Shown piece by piece: positions 19,444 through 27,975 of a DNA stretch of 64,000 nucleotides (the stretch's first letter is position 1; each line of letters opens with the position of its first letter). Position numbers and translations under genes: made by a program. Location of the stretch: NCBI RefSeq assembly GCF_003116835.1, contig NZ_BFFO01000001.1:62001-126000 (forward strand). Direction: 5' to 3'. The notes under the pieces are model-generated. The model was not told where the DNA came from and did not search any database. It saw nothing but the letters and a program-made list of their open reading frames with translations. This DNA comes from Lactococcus termiticola (GTDB lineage Bacteria > Bacillota > Bacilli > Lactobacillales > Streptococcaceae).

Positions 19444-20559
19444 CTATATCACAGCATCTGCCACCTTATACTCAATCCCATACTCCCTAGCCACAGCCTC
19501 CAGAGTCAGGTCGCCAAGGTGGGCATTAAGCCCCTGCTTGAGGCCTGGATCCTGCTTCAATGCTTCCTTGTAGCCCTTGTTTGCAATGGCCAGACCATAG
19601 CGGAGGGTAGAGTTATTGAGTGCTGCTGTAGAAGTAATTGGCACAGCTCCTGGCATATTTCCCACGCAGTAGTGGACGATGCCGTCGACCTCAAAGACAG
19701 GGTCATCGTGATAGGTCACATGGCTGGTCTCGCATGTCCCGCCCTGGTCGATGGCGACGTCGACGATAACCGCCCCCTTCTTCATCAGCGGCAGGTATTC
19801 CTTCTTTATCAAGTGAGGTGCTTCAGCACCTGGAATCAGGGCACAGCCGACGACCAAGTCCGCCTGGGCAATCTGCTCACGGACAGCTGCATCCGTAGAA
19901 TAAAGAGTATGGACCTGGCCATGATATTCATGTTCAATCTGTCTCAGGGCGTCAATATTGACATCAACCGCCGTCACATTAGCATGCATCCCTGCCGCCA
20001 TGGCCACTGCATTTTGACCGACCGTACCGCCACCACCGAGGATCAGGACGTTAGCCGGCAGGACGCCTGAGACACCGCCAAGCAGGATGCCCCGGCCCCC
20101 AAAGGCCCGCTCGAGGTATTTCGCCCCTTCTTGGATGGCCATCCGGCCAGCGATTTCAGACATGGGGGCCAGACATGGCAGAGCCCCCTTGCGGTCACGG
20201 ATGGTCTCATAGGCGATGGCCACGACCTTACGGTCAAGCACAGCATTGGTCAAAGCCTTATCCGCCGCCAGATGGAAGTAGGTATAGACAATCTGCCCCT
20301 CCCGCATGAGGCTGTATTCTGGCTCGAGCGGTTCTTTGACCTTGATGATCATCTCAGCGGTCTCCCAAATCTCTTCCTTGGTCGGCAAAATCTTACAGCC
20401 CGCCGCTTCATAGTCGGCATCAGCATAGGTCGAGCCCAGGCCAGCTCCAGCCTGGATGTAAACCTCATGGCCAGCATCCACATAGGCATGGGCAAAATCA
20501 GGCGATAGGCCAACCCGGTACTCGTACTTTTTGATTTCAGTAGGGACACCAATTTTCAT
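19444..20559 (-). CDS. ald: Alanine dehydrogenase
   Basis: 371 residues, the exact family length. NAD-dependent conversion of L-alanine to pyruvate and ammonia in the cytosol. The N-terminus MKIGVPTEIKKYEYRVGLSP is the AlaDH/PNT signature with the substrate Arg; VLILGGGGTVGQNAVAMAAG (about 168-187) is the Rossmann nucleotide loop. Monocistronic, with its own TTGACA/TAAAAT promoter and a cre box between promoter and start, so carbon-catabolite control is likely. Confidence 0.96.
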   Translation of the reverse strand: MKIGVPTEIKKYEYRVGLSPDFAHAYVDAGHEVYIQAGAGLGSTYADADYEAAGCKILPTKEEIWETAEMIIKVKEPLEPEYSLMREGQIVYTYFHLAADKALTNAVLDRKVVAIAYETIRDRKGALPCLAPMSEIAGRMAIQEGAKYLERAFGGRGILLGGVSGVLPANVLILGGGGTVGQNAVAMAAGMHANVTAVDVNIDALRQIEHEYHGQVHTLYSTDAAVREQIAQADLVVGCALIPGAEAPHLIKKEYLPLMKKGAVIVDVAIDQGGTCETSHVTYHDDPVFEVDGIVHYCVGNMPGAVPITSTAALNNSTLRYGLAIANKGYKEALKQDPGLKQGLNAHLGDLTLEAVAREYGIEYKVADAVI

Positions 20560-20592
20560 AACAGACCTCTTTCTATTCTTTCTCTAAAAGAA

Positions 20593-20606
20593 TGTAAACG
20601 TTTTCT
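20593..20606 (+). promoter_or_regulatory. cre (CcpA) site of ald
   Basis: TGTAAACGTTTTCT lies a few bases downstream of the ald -10 box, a roadblock position. Confidence 0.65.
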
Positions 20607-20618
20607 TTCCTCGCCTTC

Positions 20619-20647
20619 ATTTTATTAAATTGTTCTCAGAATGTCAA
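20619..20647 (-). promoter_or_regulatory. ald promoter
   Basis: On the minus strand TTGACA (20642-20647), 17 bp, TAAAAT (20619-20624). It is back-to-back with the bacteriocin promoter, whose -35 starts 31 bp away. Confidence 0.75.
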
Positions 20648-20678
20648 TAATTTGAATCAGAAATTTTTTCTTCTTTTG

Positions 20679-20706
20679 TTGACAATCATAAAAGAAATCG
20701 GATAGT
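20679..20706 (+). promoter_or_regulatory. Putative promoter of the bacteriocin cluster
   Basis: TTGACA (20679-20684), 16 bp, GATAGT (20701-20706). The -35 is perfect and the -10 matches 4 of 6, so strength may depend on a regulator. Confidence 0.5.
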
Positions 20707-20712
20707 AGGTGA

Positions 20713-20781
20713 ATGGCAAAACATAGCAGAAGAAAGGAGACTAATCAACTGCCATTTCTTAAATCAAACAACTTTTCATAA
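20713..20781 (+). CDS. Possible 22-residue leader peptide upstream of the bacteriocin gene
   Basis: ATG at 20713 begins MAKHSRRKETNQLPF..., a very basic 22-residue frame that stops 14 nt before the bacteriocin ATG. AGG stands just before it, but the spacing is short. It may be chance. If translated it would place the bacteriocin ribosome site under translational coupling. Confidence 0.25.
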   Translation: MAKHSRRKETNQLPFLKSNNFS

Positions 20782-20795
20782 AGTGAGGAATCCAA

Positions 20796-21065
20796 ATGGA
20801 AAAACTTAAAAAATTAGGCCTCAGCAGTCTATTCTTGATTGCAGGTGTCATTGTTTTCTCTCAGCTCCCACAAATTGACCTTGCCTCTACCTTTGGCATT
20901 AGCGGCTACGCTGCCAAGAAAATCATTGACATTGCAGCAGGTGCTGGTTCGGTATTTGCTATCATTGCTGTTGTGGGTGGCACCGCAGGTTGGGGAGCCA
21001 TTTTATTGGCTGCCGCAAAAGCACTACTCAAAAAATACGGTAGAGCTGCTGCAGCCTCTTGGTAA
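20796..21065 (+). CDS. Circular bacteriocin precursor, amylocyclicin-like
   Basis: 89 residues. From Leu29 the chain LASTFGISGYAAKKIIDIAA closely follows amylocyclicin (LASTLGISTAAAKKAIDI, from memory). It ends KKYGRAAAASW, as amylocyclicin ends KKYGKKYAAAW. A leader of 28 residues would be cut before Leu29, and Leu29 joined to Trp89 to give a 61-residue ring of four to five amphipathic helices with a Lys/Arg patch (KALLKKYGR). Circular bacteriocins of this class insert in membranes of related bacteria and cause ion leakage. GTGAGGAATCCAA precedes the ATG. Four membrane/ABC genes follow. Confidence 0.9.
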   Translation: MEKLKKLGLSSLFLIAGVIVFSQLPQIDLASTFGISGYAAKKIIDIAAGAGSVFAIIAVVGGTAGWGAILLAAAKALLKKYGRAAAASW

Positions 21066-21071
21066 AATTTC

Positions 21072-21101
21072 AAGCTTCTTCTCTTGGAGAAGAGGCTTTT
21101 T
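21072..21101 (+). terminator. Hairpin after the bacteriocin gene, probable partial terminator
   Basis: AGCTTCTTCTC and GAGAAGAGGCT pair around TTG and are followed by TTTTT. It probably lets most transcripts end after the structural gene, with read-through supplying less of the membrane proteins. This layout is common in bacteriocin operons. Confidence 0.65.
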
Positions 21102-21113
21102 GGAGAAATTATT

Positions 21114-22226
21114 ATGAAATCACTTTGGAATTTATTTCATCATCAAAAAGATGGAAATCAATGGTTCTTTTTTGAACTTCAACTTGCCTTGCAGGCTTTG
21201 TTTGCTTTTGCTCTAGCCATCATCGCGACTCAGCTAGATATGCATATTTTTCTTATCGGACAATTAATGTTGAGCTACTCCATCATTGCTTATAATGCCG
21301 CGAATATTCGACTTTCTTTTAAGCACACACCTAAGGCCTATCTTGCAAATCGACAAGCTAAATTCCGCTACTTTATGCTTTTAATGTTCATAAAGCACGA
21401 GATTTTCCCAAGTCTTATTTTTTACCACATCTTCCTTATATTGCTCTTCTTTATCTCAGGAGAGGCAGGCAACTATGCTTATTCAAGTCTCTTTATTTCC
21501 ATCAGCATTTTCAGCATTCTCAACTTCTTTTACTACACTCATCAAATCATTTTTCGGATAATTTTAATAAGTAGTGCTTTAACATATTATATAGTCCTGC
21601 CCCTTGTTCACCCAATTTTCCAAGATCTAATCCTCCTATTATCTTCAATTATTTTAATTAAAACTAACATCAAAAATTTCAAAAGTTTTTCCCCATGCAC
21701 TTTCAAAAGTATAAACCTTAAAAAATCTGCTTCAGGCTTCTATATGAACTTTATCCTCAAAAGTATAATAGACGAGAAATCAAAACTATTCTTTGGCCTA
21801 ATCGTCTTCTTGATGCTAGGATATTCTAGCTCTCGTCTTCCATGGCATCCCAGCCCAGTTAGCCTCCTTTTGCTTCTCTTGTTTTTTGAGTCCATCGTCT
21901 ACTCTCAAATATTGCTTTTTGAAAAAAACATCGGTATTAGCCGGGAACTCTTCCTAGCTGTAACACCTAGAAGCATACTGAAATGGGTATGTAGAGGAGT
22001 TACAGCTAGAACGATTACCTGGTGCATTAGCTTCATTATCAGCCTCCTTGTTTTCCCTAACTCTCTCCTTTCACAACTTATCATAGCTCCTATAGGATAC
22101 TTTATAATAATTATTTATGATAACTTCATAAATAATATCATCATCGTGCAGAGGAAAAAACGACCACACTTTGTTGAAGAGTATGTTGCTTTGCTCCTCA
22201 TTATTTTAGCAATGGTCTACGCATGA
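21114..22226 (+). CDS. Multi-pass membrane protein of the circular bacteriocin cluster
   Basis: 370 residues with about ten hydrophobic segments and few charged loops. I find no named enzymatic motif; position suggests a role in maturation/circularisation, export or self-protection, as for large membrane proteins in other circular bacteriocin clusters. GGAG lies 8 nt before the ATG at 21114; an in-frame TTG at 21084 lies inside the hairpin and is unlikely. It overlaps the next gene by 4 nt. AT-rich codon use contrasts with the flanking ald and nadR. Confidence 0.75.
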   Translation: MKSLWNLFHHQKDGNQWFFFELQLALQALFAFALAIIATQLDMHIFLIGQLMLSYSIIAYNAANIRLSFKHTPKAYLANRQAKFRYFMLLMFIKHEIFPSLIFYHIFLILLFFISGEAGNYAYSSLFISISIFSILNFFYYTHQIIFRIILISSALTYYIVLPLVHPIFQDLILLLSSIILIKTNIKNFKSFSPCTFKSINLKKSASGFYMNFILKSIIDEKSKLFFGLIVFLMLGYSSSRLPWHPSPVSLLLLLLFFESIVYSQILLFEKNIGISRELFLAVTPRSILKWVCRGVTARTITWCISFIISLLVFPNSLLSQLIIAPIGYFIIIIYDNFINNIIIVQRKKRPHFVEEYVALLLIILAMVYA

Positions 22227-22714
22227 AAATTAAACTCACGAATTTTATCCCCTGGTTACTAATTAATCTAGTTATTCTCAGCCTGTATTATAGTTTGATT
22301 GCCTATTTATTTTCAGATTTTCCAAAAGAGGAGCCTAGCTTTCCTCAACAGGGCTTATGGTATTTTTGGAGCATCTTATCTCATAATATCACCAATTACC
22401 TCCAGACAGTCATTACCTTTTTCCTGTTTCCACTGAACTACCTTTTTGTCTGGGGACATTCTTTTTTAATCATCTCTCAGGAAATCAAATATTTCGGCAT
22501 CAGTTATGCCTTTGATAAGCTCCTTCCGCATGGCTTGATTGAATTCCCACTTATTTTGTTTTACCAATATCTGTCCTATCGTCTGCTTTACCTCTATATA
22601 AAAAGAAAATCACTTAAAGTACTTCTCAATTTCATATTAGAAAATAAATATTACTTTCTCAGCACAGTTCCTATTATGGCATTGAGTGCTGGTTTGGAGG
22701 CCTTTATCACATGA
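22223..22714 (+). CDS. DUF95/SpoIIM-like membrane protein of the bacteriocin cluster
   Basis: 163 residues with four to five membrane segments. LLPHGLIEFPLILFYQYLSY and the closing ALSAGLEAFIT match the pattern of SpoIIM/DUF95 proteins (PHGxxEhPA and LhAAhIEAFIT types). DUF95 proteins accompany nearly all circular bacteriocins and are tied to production and immunity. It overlaps both neighbours by 4 nt (ATGA), so it is translationally coupled. Confidence 0.75.
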   Translation: MKIKLTNFIPWLLINLVILSLYYSLIAYLFSDFPKEEPSFPQQGLWYFWSILSHNITNYLQTVITFFLFPLNYLFVWGHSFLIISQEIKYFGISYAFDKLLPHGLIEFPLILFYQYLSYRLLYLYIKRKSLKVLLNFILENKYYFLSTVPIMALSAGLEAFIT

Positions 22715-23307
22715 TTGAAATCAAAAAACTTGTTAAGGAAATAAACGGGAAGCCTTTCCTAAAGGTTAATCATTTCATCTTTGAAAACAAGATTTATCAG
22801 CTTCAAGGTGAAAATGCATCGGGTAAGAGTCTGCTTGCGAATATCCTTGCCGGTGTCGACCATCGAATCTCCGGTCAGGTCATCCATAATCCATCAAAAC
22901 ACAGAATTTTATTCCTTAGTCACGAAGGGATTGGTTTTCCATTTTTGTCCATCGAAGAAAACATCCGGCTTGCTGCAAAACTTATAAAATCAGAGCTTTC
23001 CGATGATTACAGCGAGCTTTTTTCTAACCCTGATCATCTTCAAGTTCCTTATTCTGAAAGCTCTTTAGGCACTAAACAAAAGGTTGGACTTGCATTGCTC
23101 TATGCAGAAGTCCCCTATTCTCTTGTCATCATTGACGAAAGTTTCATCAGTGTAGATAAGAGGGCTAAACAGCTGATAGAAAATCGACTTCTCATAATGA
23201 AGGAGAGCTGTATTATTTTAATTAGCCACGAAAACTTTAGCTCTTATTTTCAGGAACAAATTAACATACTAAATATTAATGACTTCAAGGAGGACATCAT
23301 TGTCTAA
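22711..23307 (+). CDS. ABC transporter ATP-binding protein of the bacteriocin cluster
   Basis: 198 residues, a compact ABC ATPase. Walker A is GENASGKS (about 32-39), the signature is a degenerate SSLGTKQKVGL, Walker B is LVIIDES and the switch His is in LISHE. It would power one of the adjacent membrane proteins to export the mature peptide or clear it from the membrane (inference). It overlaps the DUF95 gene by 4 nt. Confidence 0.88.
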   Translation: MIEIKKLVKEINGKPFLKVNHFIFENKIYQLQGENASGKSLLANILAGVDHRISGQVIHNPSKHRILFLSHEGIGFPFLSIEENIRLAAKLIKSELSDDYSELFSNPDHLQVPYSESSLGTKQKVGLALLYAEVPYSLVIIDESFISVDKRAKQLIENRLLIMKESCIILISHENFSSYFQEQINILNINDFKEDIIV

Positions 23308-23794
23308 AAACGAAAAAATTACAAAACTACTTGTTATGCTCAGCGTTCCCTTATCACAGTTGGCTGCATTTTTCTTCAGTTCAAGCCCTCGTTCAAATCA
23401 TCTTCAAGAAATTCAAAAATTATTTGTCTTTAATCCTCAAAAACTCTTTATTTTTGAAGGCGTCCTAGTGTTAATATATGCAGTAGTCGTCTTCCTCATT
23501 AGCTTACTAGTCACAAAATATTTTCTTGGCCTCTTTGATCTTGAAGTTTCTGTGGGACACCTCTTTCTTACCATTGCTATCGCCACAAGCACGAGCAACT
23601 TATTAAGTCTCTTCCTCAATCTTTTAACAGGACAACAACACAGTATTTGGTTGGCTGTTTTTCATATTATTCTTACACTTTTAATCTATAATCTGCTCAC
23701 AAAAAAAATCCTCATTAAGGATTCTTTAATCATTGGGGTTGTAAATAGCATTTTCAACATCGTTCCTTTGCTGACACAGGGGATTTTCAACTAA
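23300..23794 (+). CDS. Small membrane protein of the bacteriocin cluster
   Basis: About 164 residues with four to five hydrophobic segments and a Lys-rich start (SKNEKITKLL). AGGAGG lies 6 nt before a TTG at 23300, which I take as the start; an ATG at 23279 lacks a ribosome site. It overlaps the ATPase gene by 8 nt. The function is not recognised: an ABC permease partner or immunity component is plausible. The short cationic immunity peptide of many circular bacteriocin loci is not seen, so self-protection may rest on these membrane proteins. Confidence 0.65.
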   Translation: MSKNEKITKLLVMLSVPLSQLAAFFFSSSPRSNHLQEIQKLFVFNPQKLFIFEGVLVLIYAVVVFLISLLVTKYFLGLFDLEVSVGHLFLTIAIATSTSNLLSLFLNLLTGQQHSIWLAVFHIILTLLIYNLLTKKILIKDSLIIGVVNSIFNIVPLLTQGIFN

Positions 23795-23809
23795 TAACCA
23801 ACCTCAAGC

Positions 23810-24952
23810 TTATTTTTCCAACCTTTTAATCTCAATATCCGTATAAGCCTTCACCGCATCAATCGCATGATGGTATCGACTGAGGTAGCCCTGGGCATCT
23901 CGCTGGTCTCCGGAGTCGTCGAGGATCACGACCTTGTCCATCAGGCCAAATTCCTCGAGCTGTCGCATGAGCTCTCTGTGGAAATCATGGCGGGAGCTCT
24001 CCCAGTCCATGTTTCTAAAGCCGTCGTCAACATAGTCAGTAATCGGCGGAATCACGAGAATCAGGTCCATCCGCTCATCGGCGATGGTCTTTTGAAATAA
24101 GGGCTCGAGCTGCTCAAAGTCCTCCTGGGGCAGGTAGAGTTTGGCATAGACCCTGGTCACAATCGCATCGGTGTCTAAGAAGACGATGCCTTGATTAGCC
24201 GAAGAATTGATTTCCCGGGAATTAGCATCATACTGGCCTGTGATCAAGCGGGCGTAGTCGTCCATCTTGAGCTCTGGGTCATCGATATTGGCCTGCTCTT
24301 CATAGATTCTCGCATATTCTTCCGAAAATGGAGCGTTGATCGAGCGGGCCAGCCGGCGGACCATGGTTGATTTGCCGGTCGAAGCCGATCCCATAACCGT
24401 CACGACCTTAGAGAAATGCCGGCGGAAGACCCGGTTGATGTCATTCCAGTGGGCCAGCGAGTTTTCCCGGATATTGGTCGCAGAAATCTTGATGTCGTGC
24501 CGGTCAGCCTTCTCGACAGCATAGCTGTTGCCATCGCCCTCAGGAAAACGCTTCTTGAGCTCGGTCACATAGTCTTCTTCGCCCACATAAAAGGTGATGT
24601 CAAGCGTCTCTTCGACCGTATTTTCAGCAATCAAAGTAAAAAGCTTGGCCACCCAGACATCCCAGCCCTCAGGCATGGCAGGCATCCCCGTCTCATCAAG
24701 CTTAGCGACCTTGACGACCGCCTCATCATTAAAGGCCTCGCGAAGATAGCGGAAACGCTTGTCCAGATGGAGGCCAACCTTGGCCCCCCGGTCATTTTCA
24801 TATCCGGAAACAACCAGGAGCACGCCGTCATTTAAGGCGGCACATTTATAAATCTGTTGCTGATGGCCGATGTGCAGGGGGGCAAAGGTCCCAAAGTAGA
24901 CCCCGATTTTCCGGCCTTGGAGTTTGGATTTGGAGATGTTGTTGGTAATCAT
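23810..24952 (-). CDS. nadR: NadR: NMN adenylyltransferase / ribosylnicotinamide kinase
   Basis: 380 residues. The N-terminal domain has KIGVYFGTFAPLHIGHQQQI (about 15-34), the nucleotidyltransferase GxFxPxHxGH motif. The C-terminal domain has Walker A GSASTGKSTM (about 189-198) for kinase activity. Together they make NAD from ribosylnicotinamide. The N-terminal repressor helix-turn-helix of enteric NadR is absent, as in lactic acid bacteria. It starts directly after the telA stop, so it is the last gene of a four-gene operon. Confidence 0.92.
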   Translation of the reverse strand: MITNNISKSKLQGRKIGVYFGTFAPLHIGHQQQIYKCAALNDGVLLVVSGYENDRGAKVGLHLDKRFRYLREAFNDEAVVKVAKLDETGMPAMPEGWDVWVAKLFTLIAENTVEETLDITFYVGEEDYVTELKKRFPEGDGNSYAVEKADRHDIKISATNIRENSLAHWNDINRVFRRHFSKVVTVMGSASTGKSTMVRRLARSINAPFSEEYARIYEEQANIDDPELKMDDYARLITGQYDANSREINSSANQGIVFLDTDAIVTRVYAKLYLPQEDFEQLEPLFQKTIADERMDLILVIPPITDYVDDGFRNMDWESSRHDFHRELMRQLEEFGLMDKVVILDDSGDQRDAQGYLSRYHHAIDAVKAYTDIEIKRLEK

Positions 24953-26026
24953 TTAAGCTTCTTCCTTATGGCCTTGGGTCAGATTAAGGAGCTTGGCCTT
25001 CATTTCAGCTTCCAGACCTGCAAGCTCTGCCTCTGATTGACGCCGTTTTTCGCTACCTTCTGCTTGAATTTTCAATGTCTCATCAATCGTTTCGATCAAG
25101 CGAGCTTGAGTCGCTTTCAATGTTTCAATATCCACGATACCACGTTCCTGCTCTTGAGCCGTTGCAATGCTTGAGGTTTTCAAGGCCTCAGCATTCTTCA
25201 TCAGCAAGTTATTTGTGGTATCAGAAACTGCCTTTTGCGTAGACAGGGCCTGCTTTTGATTGAGCAAGGTCAAAGCTACCGTCAGCTGATTTTTCCAAAG
25301 GGGGATTGCTGTGTTGATAGAGGCCTGGATTTTATCCGAAAGCTCAGCATTGGTTGACTGAATCAAGCGAATCTGTGGCGCCTGCTGAATACTGATCTGC
25401 CTTGCCAAGGTCAGGTCGTATTTTCTTTTATCCAGGCGATTTTGGAAGGCCTTCAAGTCCGATAGCTCTTGTGTCAGCATAGGATTGTTTTCTTCCTCTG
25501 CTCGCTTTTGCAAGGCCGGAATCGTCTCTGACTCAAGTTCTTTCAACTTTTGGTCCGCAGCTGAAATATAAAGGTTGAGCTCCTTGAAATAATTAAGGTT
25601 TTCTTCATAGAGGCCGTCTAAGGTCTTATTGTCGGCAATCAGCTGATTGGCCTGCTCGTCAAGTCGCTCGGAAACAAGCTCCACGCCCGCATCAATCTTC
25701 TGATATTTGGCTGTGATGTCAAAAATAGATTTTTTAGCCCTCTTGAAGATTTTTTCAAAAAGGTTATCTTCTTGAGTTAAATCAGATGGGTCTGCATTTT
25801 TTAGCTGAAACATGAGGTCATTGAGACTCGTCCCCACTTCTCCAAGGTCCTTTGTCTTGACGCTGTTTAAGACCTTTGTAGAGAACTCAGTCATAGATTT
25901 TTGAGCCTCCAAGCCAAAGTTAGAAATCGTCTCTGATTGTTTTGGATTGAGCGCAAGAGCCAAGTCCTTAACCTTTTGCTCTTCTTCTGGCTCAAGCTTG
26001 ATTGTTTCTACTACTGGATTTTCCAT
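24953..26026 (-). CDS. telA: TelA-family toxic anion resistance protein
   Basis: 357 residues, helical and coiled-coil throughout, without signal peptide or membrane segment. It fits the TelA/KlaA family (LMFQLKNADPSDL region, NAELSDKIQASINTAIPLWK, LKATQARLIETIDETLKIQ). The family is linked to tellurite and cell-envelope stress, with biochemical role unsettled. It follows an XpaC-like gene by 10 bp, the classic pairing. Confidence 0.88.
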   Translation of the reverse strand: MENPVVETIKLEPEEEQKVKDLALALNPKQSETISNFGLEAQKSMTEFSTKVLNSVKTKDLGEVGTSLNDLMFQLKNADPSDLTQEDNLFEKIFKRAKKSIFDITAKYQKIDAGVELVSERLDEQANQLIADNKTLDGLYEENLNYFKELNLYISAADQKLKELESETIPALQKRAEEENNPMLTQELSDLKAFQNRLDKRKYDLTLARQISIQQAPQIRLIQSTNAELSDKIQASINTAIPLWKNQLTVALTLLNQKQALSTQKAVSDTTNNLLMKNAEALKTSSIATAQEQERGIVDIETLKATQARLIETIDETLKIQAEGSEKRRQSEAELAGLEAEMKAKLLNLTQGHKEEA

Positions 26027-26036
26027 GCTGTCTCCC

Positions 26037-27449
26037 TTATTTTAATGTTGCTGTTGCACTTTTATATGTGACTCTCGTTGTTCTATCTGAAAAAACAGAT
26101 AACTCCAAGCTGATATATTTTTGAGAATCCTGTGAATCATGCCAAAATTCATCTGCCTGTGCTCGGCCTGAAACAAGATAAATATTGACCATGTCAGGGT
26201 CTCCTACCTTATCCTTAAACTCAGACCATAGGCTTCCTGTTGGATGATTAGCGTCCCAGGACTTTCCTACCTCTATCTTTTCATAGACTGCTTTTGTCCA
26301 AAGCTGTAAGCCGACAGGATTCCCCAAGCCCTTCTCCTCAGCAGACGTAAGGTAAAGCTGGTCTTCATTTTTCCCAGTAAATATCAGACTGACATAATGG
26401 TCCATGTTTTTATCAAAGTGATAGTTTACTGTTCTGGTAAGATAGCTCTCTCCATTAATTTGGTCCTTCCCTTGATAAGCATAGTAGCCTTTCCCATATT
26501 TTTTATAGAGGCTCTCAAAGCTCTCCCCACCTTCGCCTGTAATTTCACCGACTCTCAAGACTTTGAAATCATCCAAACTCCAATTTGTGATCAGAGTCTT
26601 GTTCCTTCCCTGTTCAGGGACACGATAGGCACTCAAACTCTTATTAGTCGATTGATTTTGCGAGATTTTTAATATTTGAGAAGTAATCACTGAGACAGTA
26701 GCCAAAACTACCAAAACAAGAAGGCCAATCATCCAAGGATTCTTCTTCCGCTTGGATAGCTTTTGAGCGGAGCTTTCCTGCCAGATTGGGCTAACATTTT
26801 TAAGCTCATCACTATTCTCGGCCCCGGCGATTTTTTCTGACAGAGCTCTGATTGATTTAAGGACTTGTCCTTGATTGGGACTAGCATCCAACTCATCCGT
26901 CAGTTTGACAATAGCTGGCAGCTCCTTATAAAGCAGGTCTGAAGCCTTGAGCATCTCCCGAGGATTTCTCCGGATGTAGGCAATACGTTTTTCAGCCGTC
27001 TCGTAACCTTTTGTTATATCCTCAATGATTTGAAGCTTACCCGATTGGCTCATTCTATATTTCCAGGTTACGAGGGCTTTCCTAGATTCTATCAAATTTT
27101 CTAAGAAACGTTTGGTGTCTGCTTCCGAAAAATTAGCCTCTTTATAAAGCTCCTGATCTCTGGCATTATAAGTTTCATCAAGGTCATCAATCGCTGCTAA
27201 TTGCGAACGATAGGCCGTCTCAGCATCTACTTCGCTGGTTTCGTCCATCTGAGCTCTATTACGGTTAATCACAAAAAAAGTAACAAGGCCAAGAATGACT
27301 ACTACTATTGCAATAATCCAAAAATGAGATAAGAGGACAAAGAGATAGTCCATAAAATATATGGGATTACTAATGAAAACATAAAGGAGATAAAGAACGA
27401 CAATAGCACTGATTGAAAGGATAATCCTCAAAGCATTTTTCTTATTCAT
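26037..27449 (-). CDS. XpaC-like membrane protein with extra C-terminal domain
   Basis: 470 residues. Two N-terminal membrane segments (about 8-28 and 38-62) are followed by an XpaC-like helical region (about 85-215, SEADTKRFLENLIESRKAL...), a third membrane segment (about 240-260) and a 200-residue domain rich in aromatic and charged residues, probably outside. XpaC proteins are named for chloroindolyl-phosphate hydrolysis but have no firm function; they pair with TelA. The C-terminal domain is not one I can name. Confidence 0.7.
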   Translation of the reverse strand: MNKKNALRIILSISAIVVLYLLYVFISNPIYFMDYLFVLLSHFWIIAIVVVILGLVTFFVINRNRAQMDETSEVDAETAYRSQLAAIDDLDETYNARDQELYKEANFSEADTKRFLENLIESRKALVTWKYRMSQSGKLQIIEDITKGYETAEKRIAYIRRNPREMLKASDLLYKELPAIVKLTDELDASPNQGQVLKSIRALSEKIAGAENSDELKNVSPIWQESSAQKLSKRKKNPWMIGLLVLVVLATVSVITSQILKISQNQSTNKSLSAYRVPEQGRNKTLITNWSLDDFKVLRVGEITGEGGESFESLYKKYGKGYYAYQGKDQINGESYLTRTVNYHFDKNMDHYVSLIFTGKNEDQLYLTSAEEKGLGNPVGLQLWTKAVYEKIEVGKSWDANHPTGSLWSEFKDKVGDPDMVNIYLVSGRAQADEFWHDSQDSQKYISLELSVFSDRTTRVTYKSATATLK

Positions 27450-27909
27450 GAATCAGTCGCTCACTTTCACTTTCAAACTCTGCCTTGTTTATAACACCAT
27501 CTTTGAGTAGCTCTGATAAATCTGATAATCGGGCCACTTTAGCCTCTTCTGTTAAGCAATGATTTACCGCTTGATAAGTTTTATCAATCAAGGCAAAAGC
27601 CAAGATATAGAATACCGCAGAAATAAAATTGAGAAAGACATTAATAATCCCCAAGACTAAAAAGAAAATCCTCCATTTCCGCCGATTCTTGCCATCAAAA
27701 GGAATAAAGGCCAGCCAAGCAACAAGATTAACCAGAAAAATTAAAACAATCAATGGTAAAAACATCTTCCAAGCAGGAGAACCTGACACATCTTGCATCG
27801 TAGGCTCCGTCTCAAGTAACATGGAAGAAAGTACGGTAAGGACCAAAAATAAAGAATAGATGGTCCCAATAATATTCCCAATCAAGACCATAATTTTAGA
27901 AGTAGACAT
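27442..27909 (-). CDS. Membrane protein with SHOCT-like C-terminus
   Basis: 155 residues from the ATG at 27909, which has TTGGAG 6 nt upstream (a TTG four codons earlier is in frame). Three membrane segments are followed by LSDLSELLKDGVINKAEFES, a SHOCT-type short helical motif. It overlaps the XpaC-like gene by 8 nt and is the first gene of the operon with xpaC-like, telA and nadR. Confidence 0.65.
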   Translation of the reverse strand: MSTSKIMVLIGNIIGTIYSLFLVLTVLSSMLLETEPTMQDVSGSPAWKMFLPLIVLIFLVNLVAWLAFIPFDGKNRRKWRIFFLVLGIINVFLNFISAVFYILAFALIDKTYQAVNHCLTEEAKVARLSDLSELLKDGVINKAEFESESERLIHE

Positions 27910-27922
27910 CTGCGACTCCAAT

Positions 27923-27955
27923 CAAAAAATGAGGATGTTAATTCATCCTCATTAT
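27923..27955 (-). terminator. Intrinsic terminator of the U32 gene trhP
   Basis: ATGAGGATG and CATCCTCAT pair around TTAATT, followed on the minus strand by TTTTTT. Confidence 0.8.
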
Positions 27956-27975
27956 ATCATAGATATAAACCAGTT

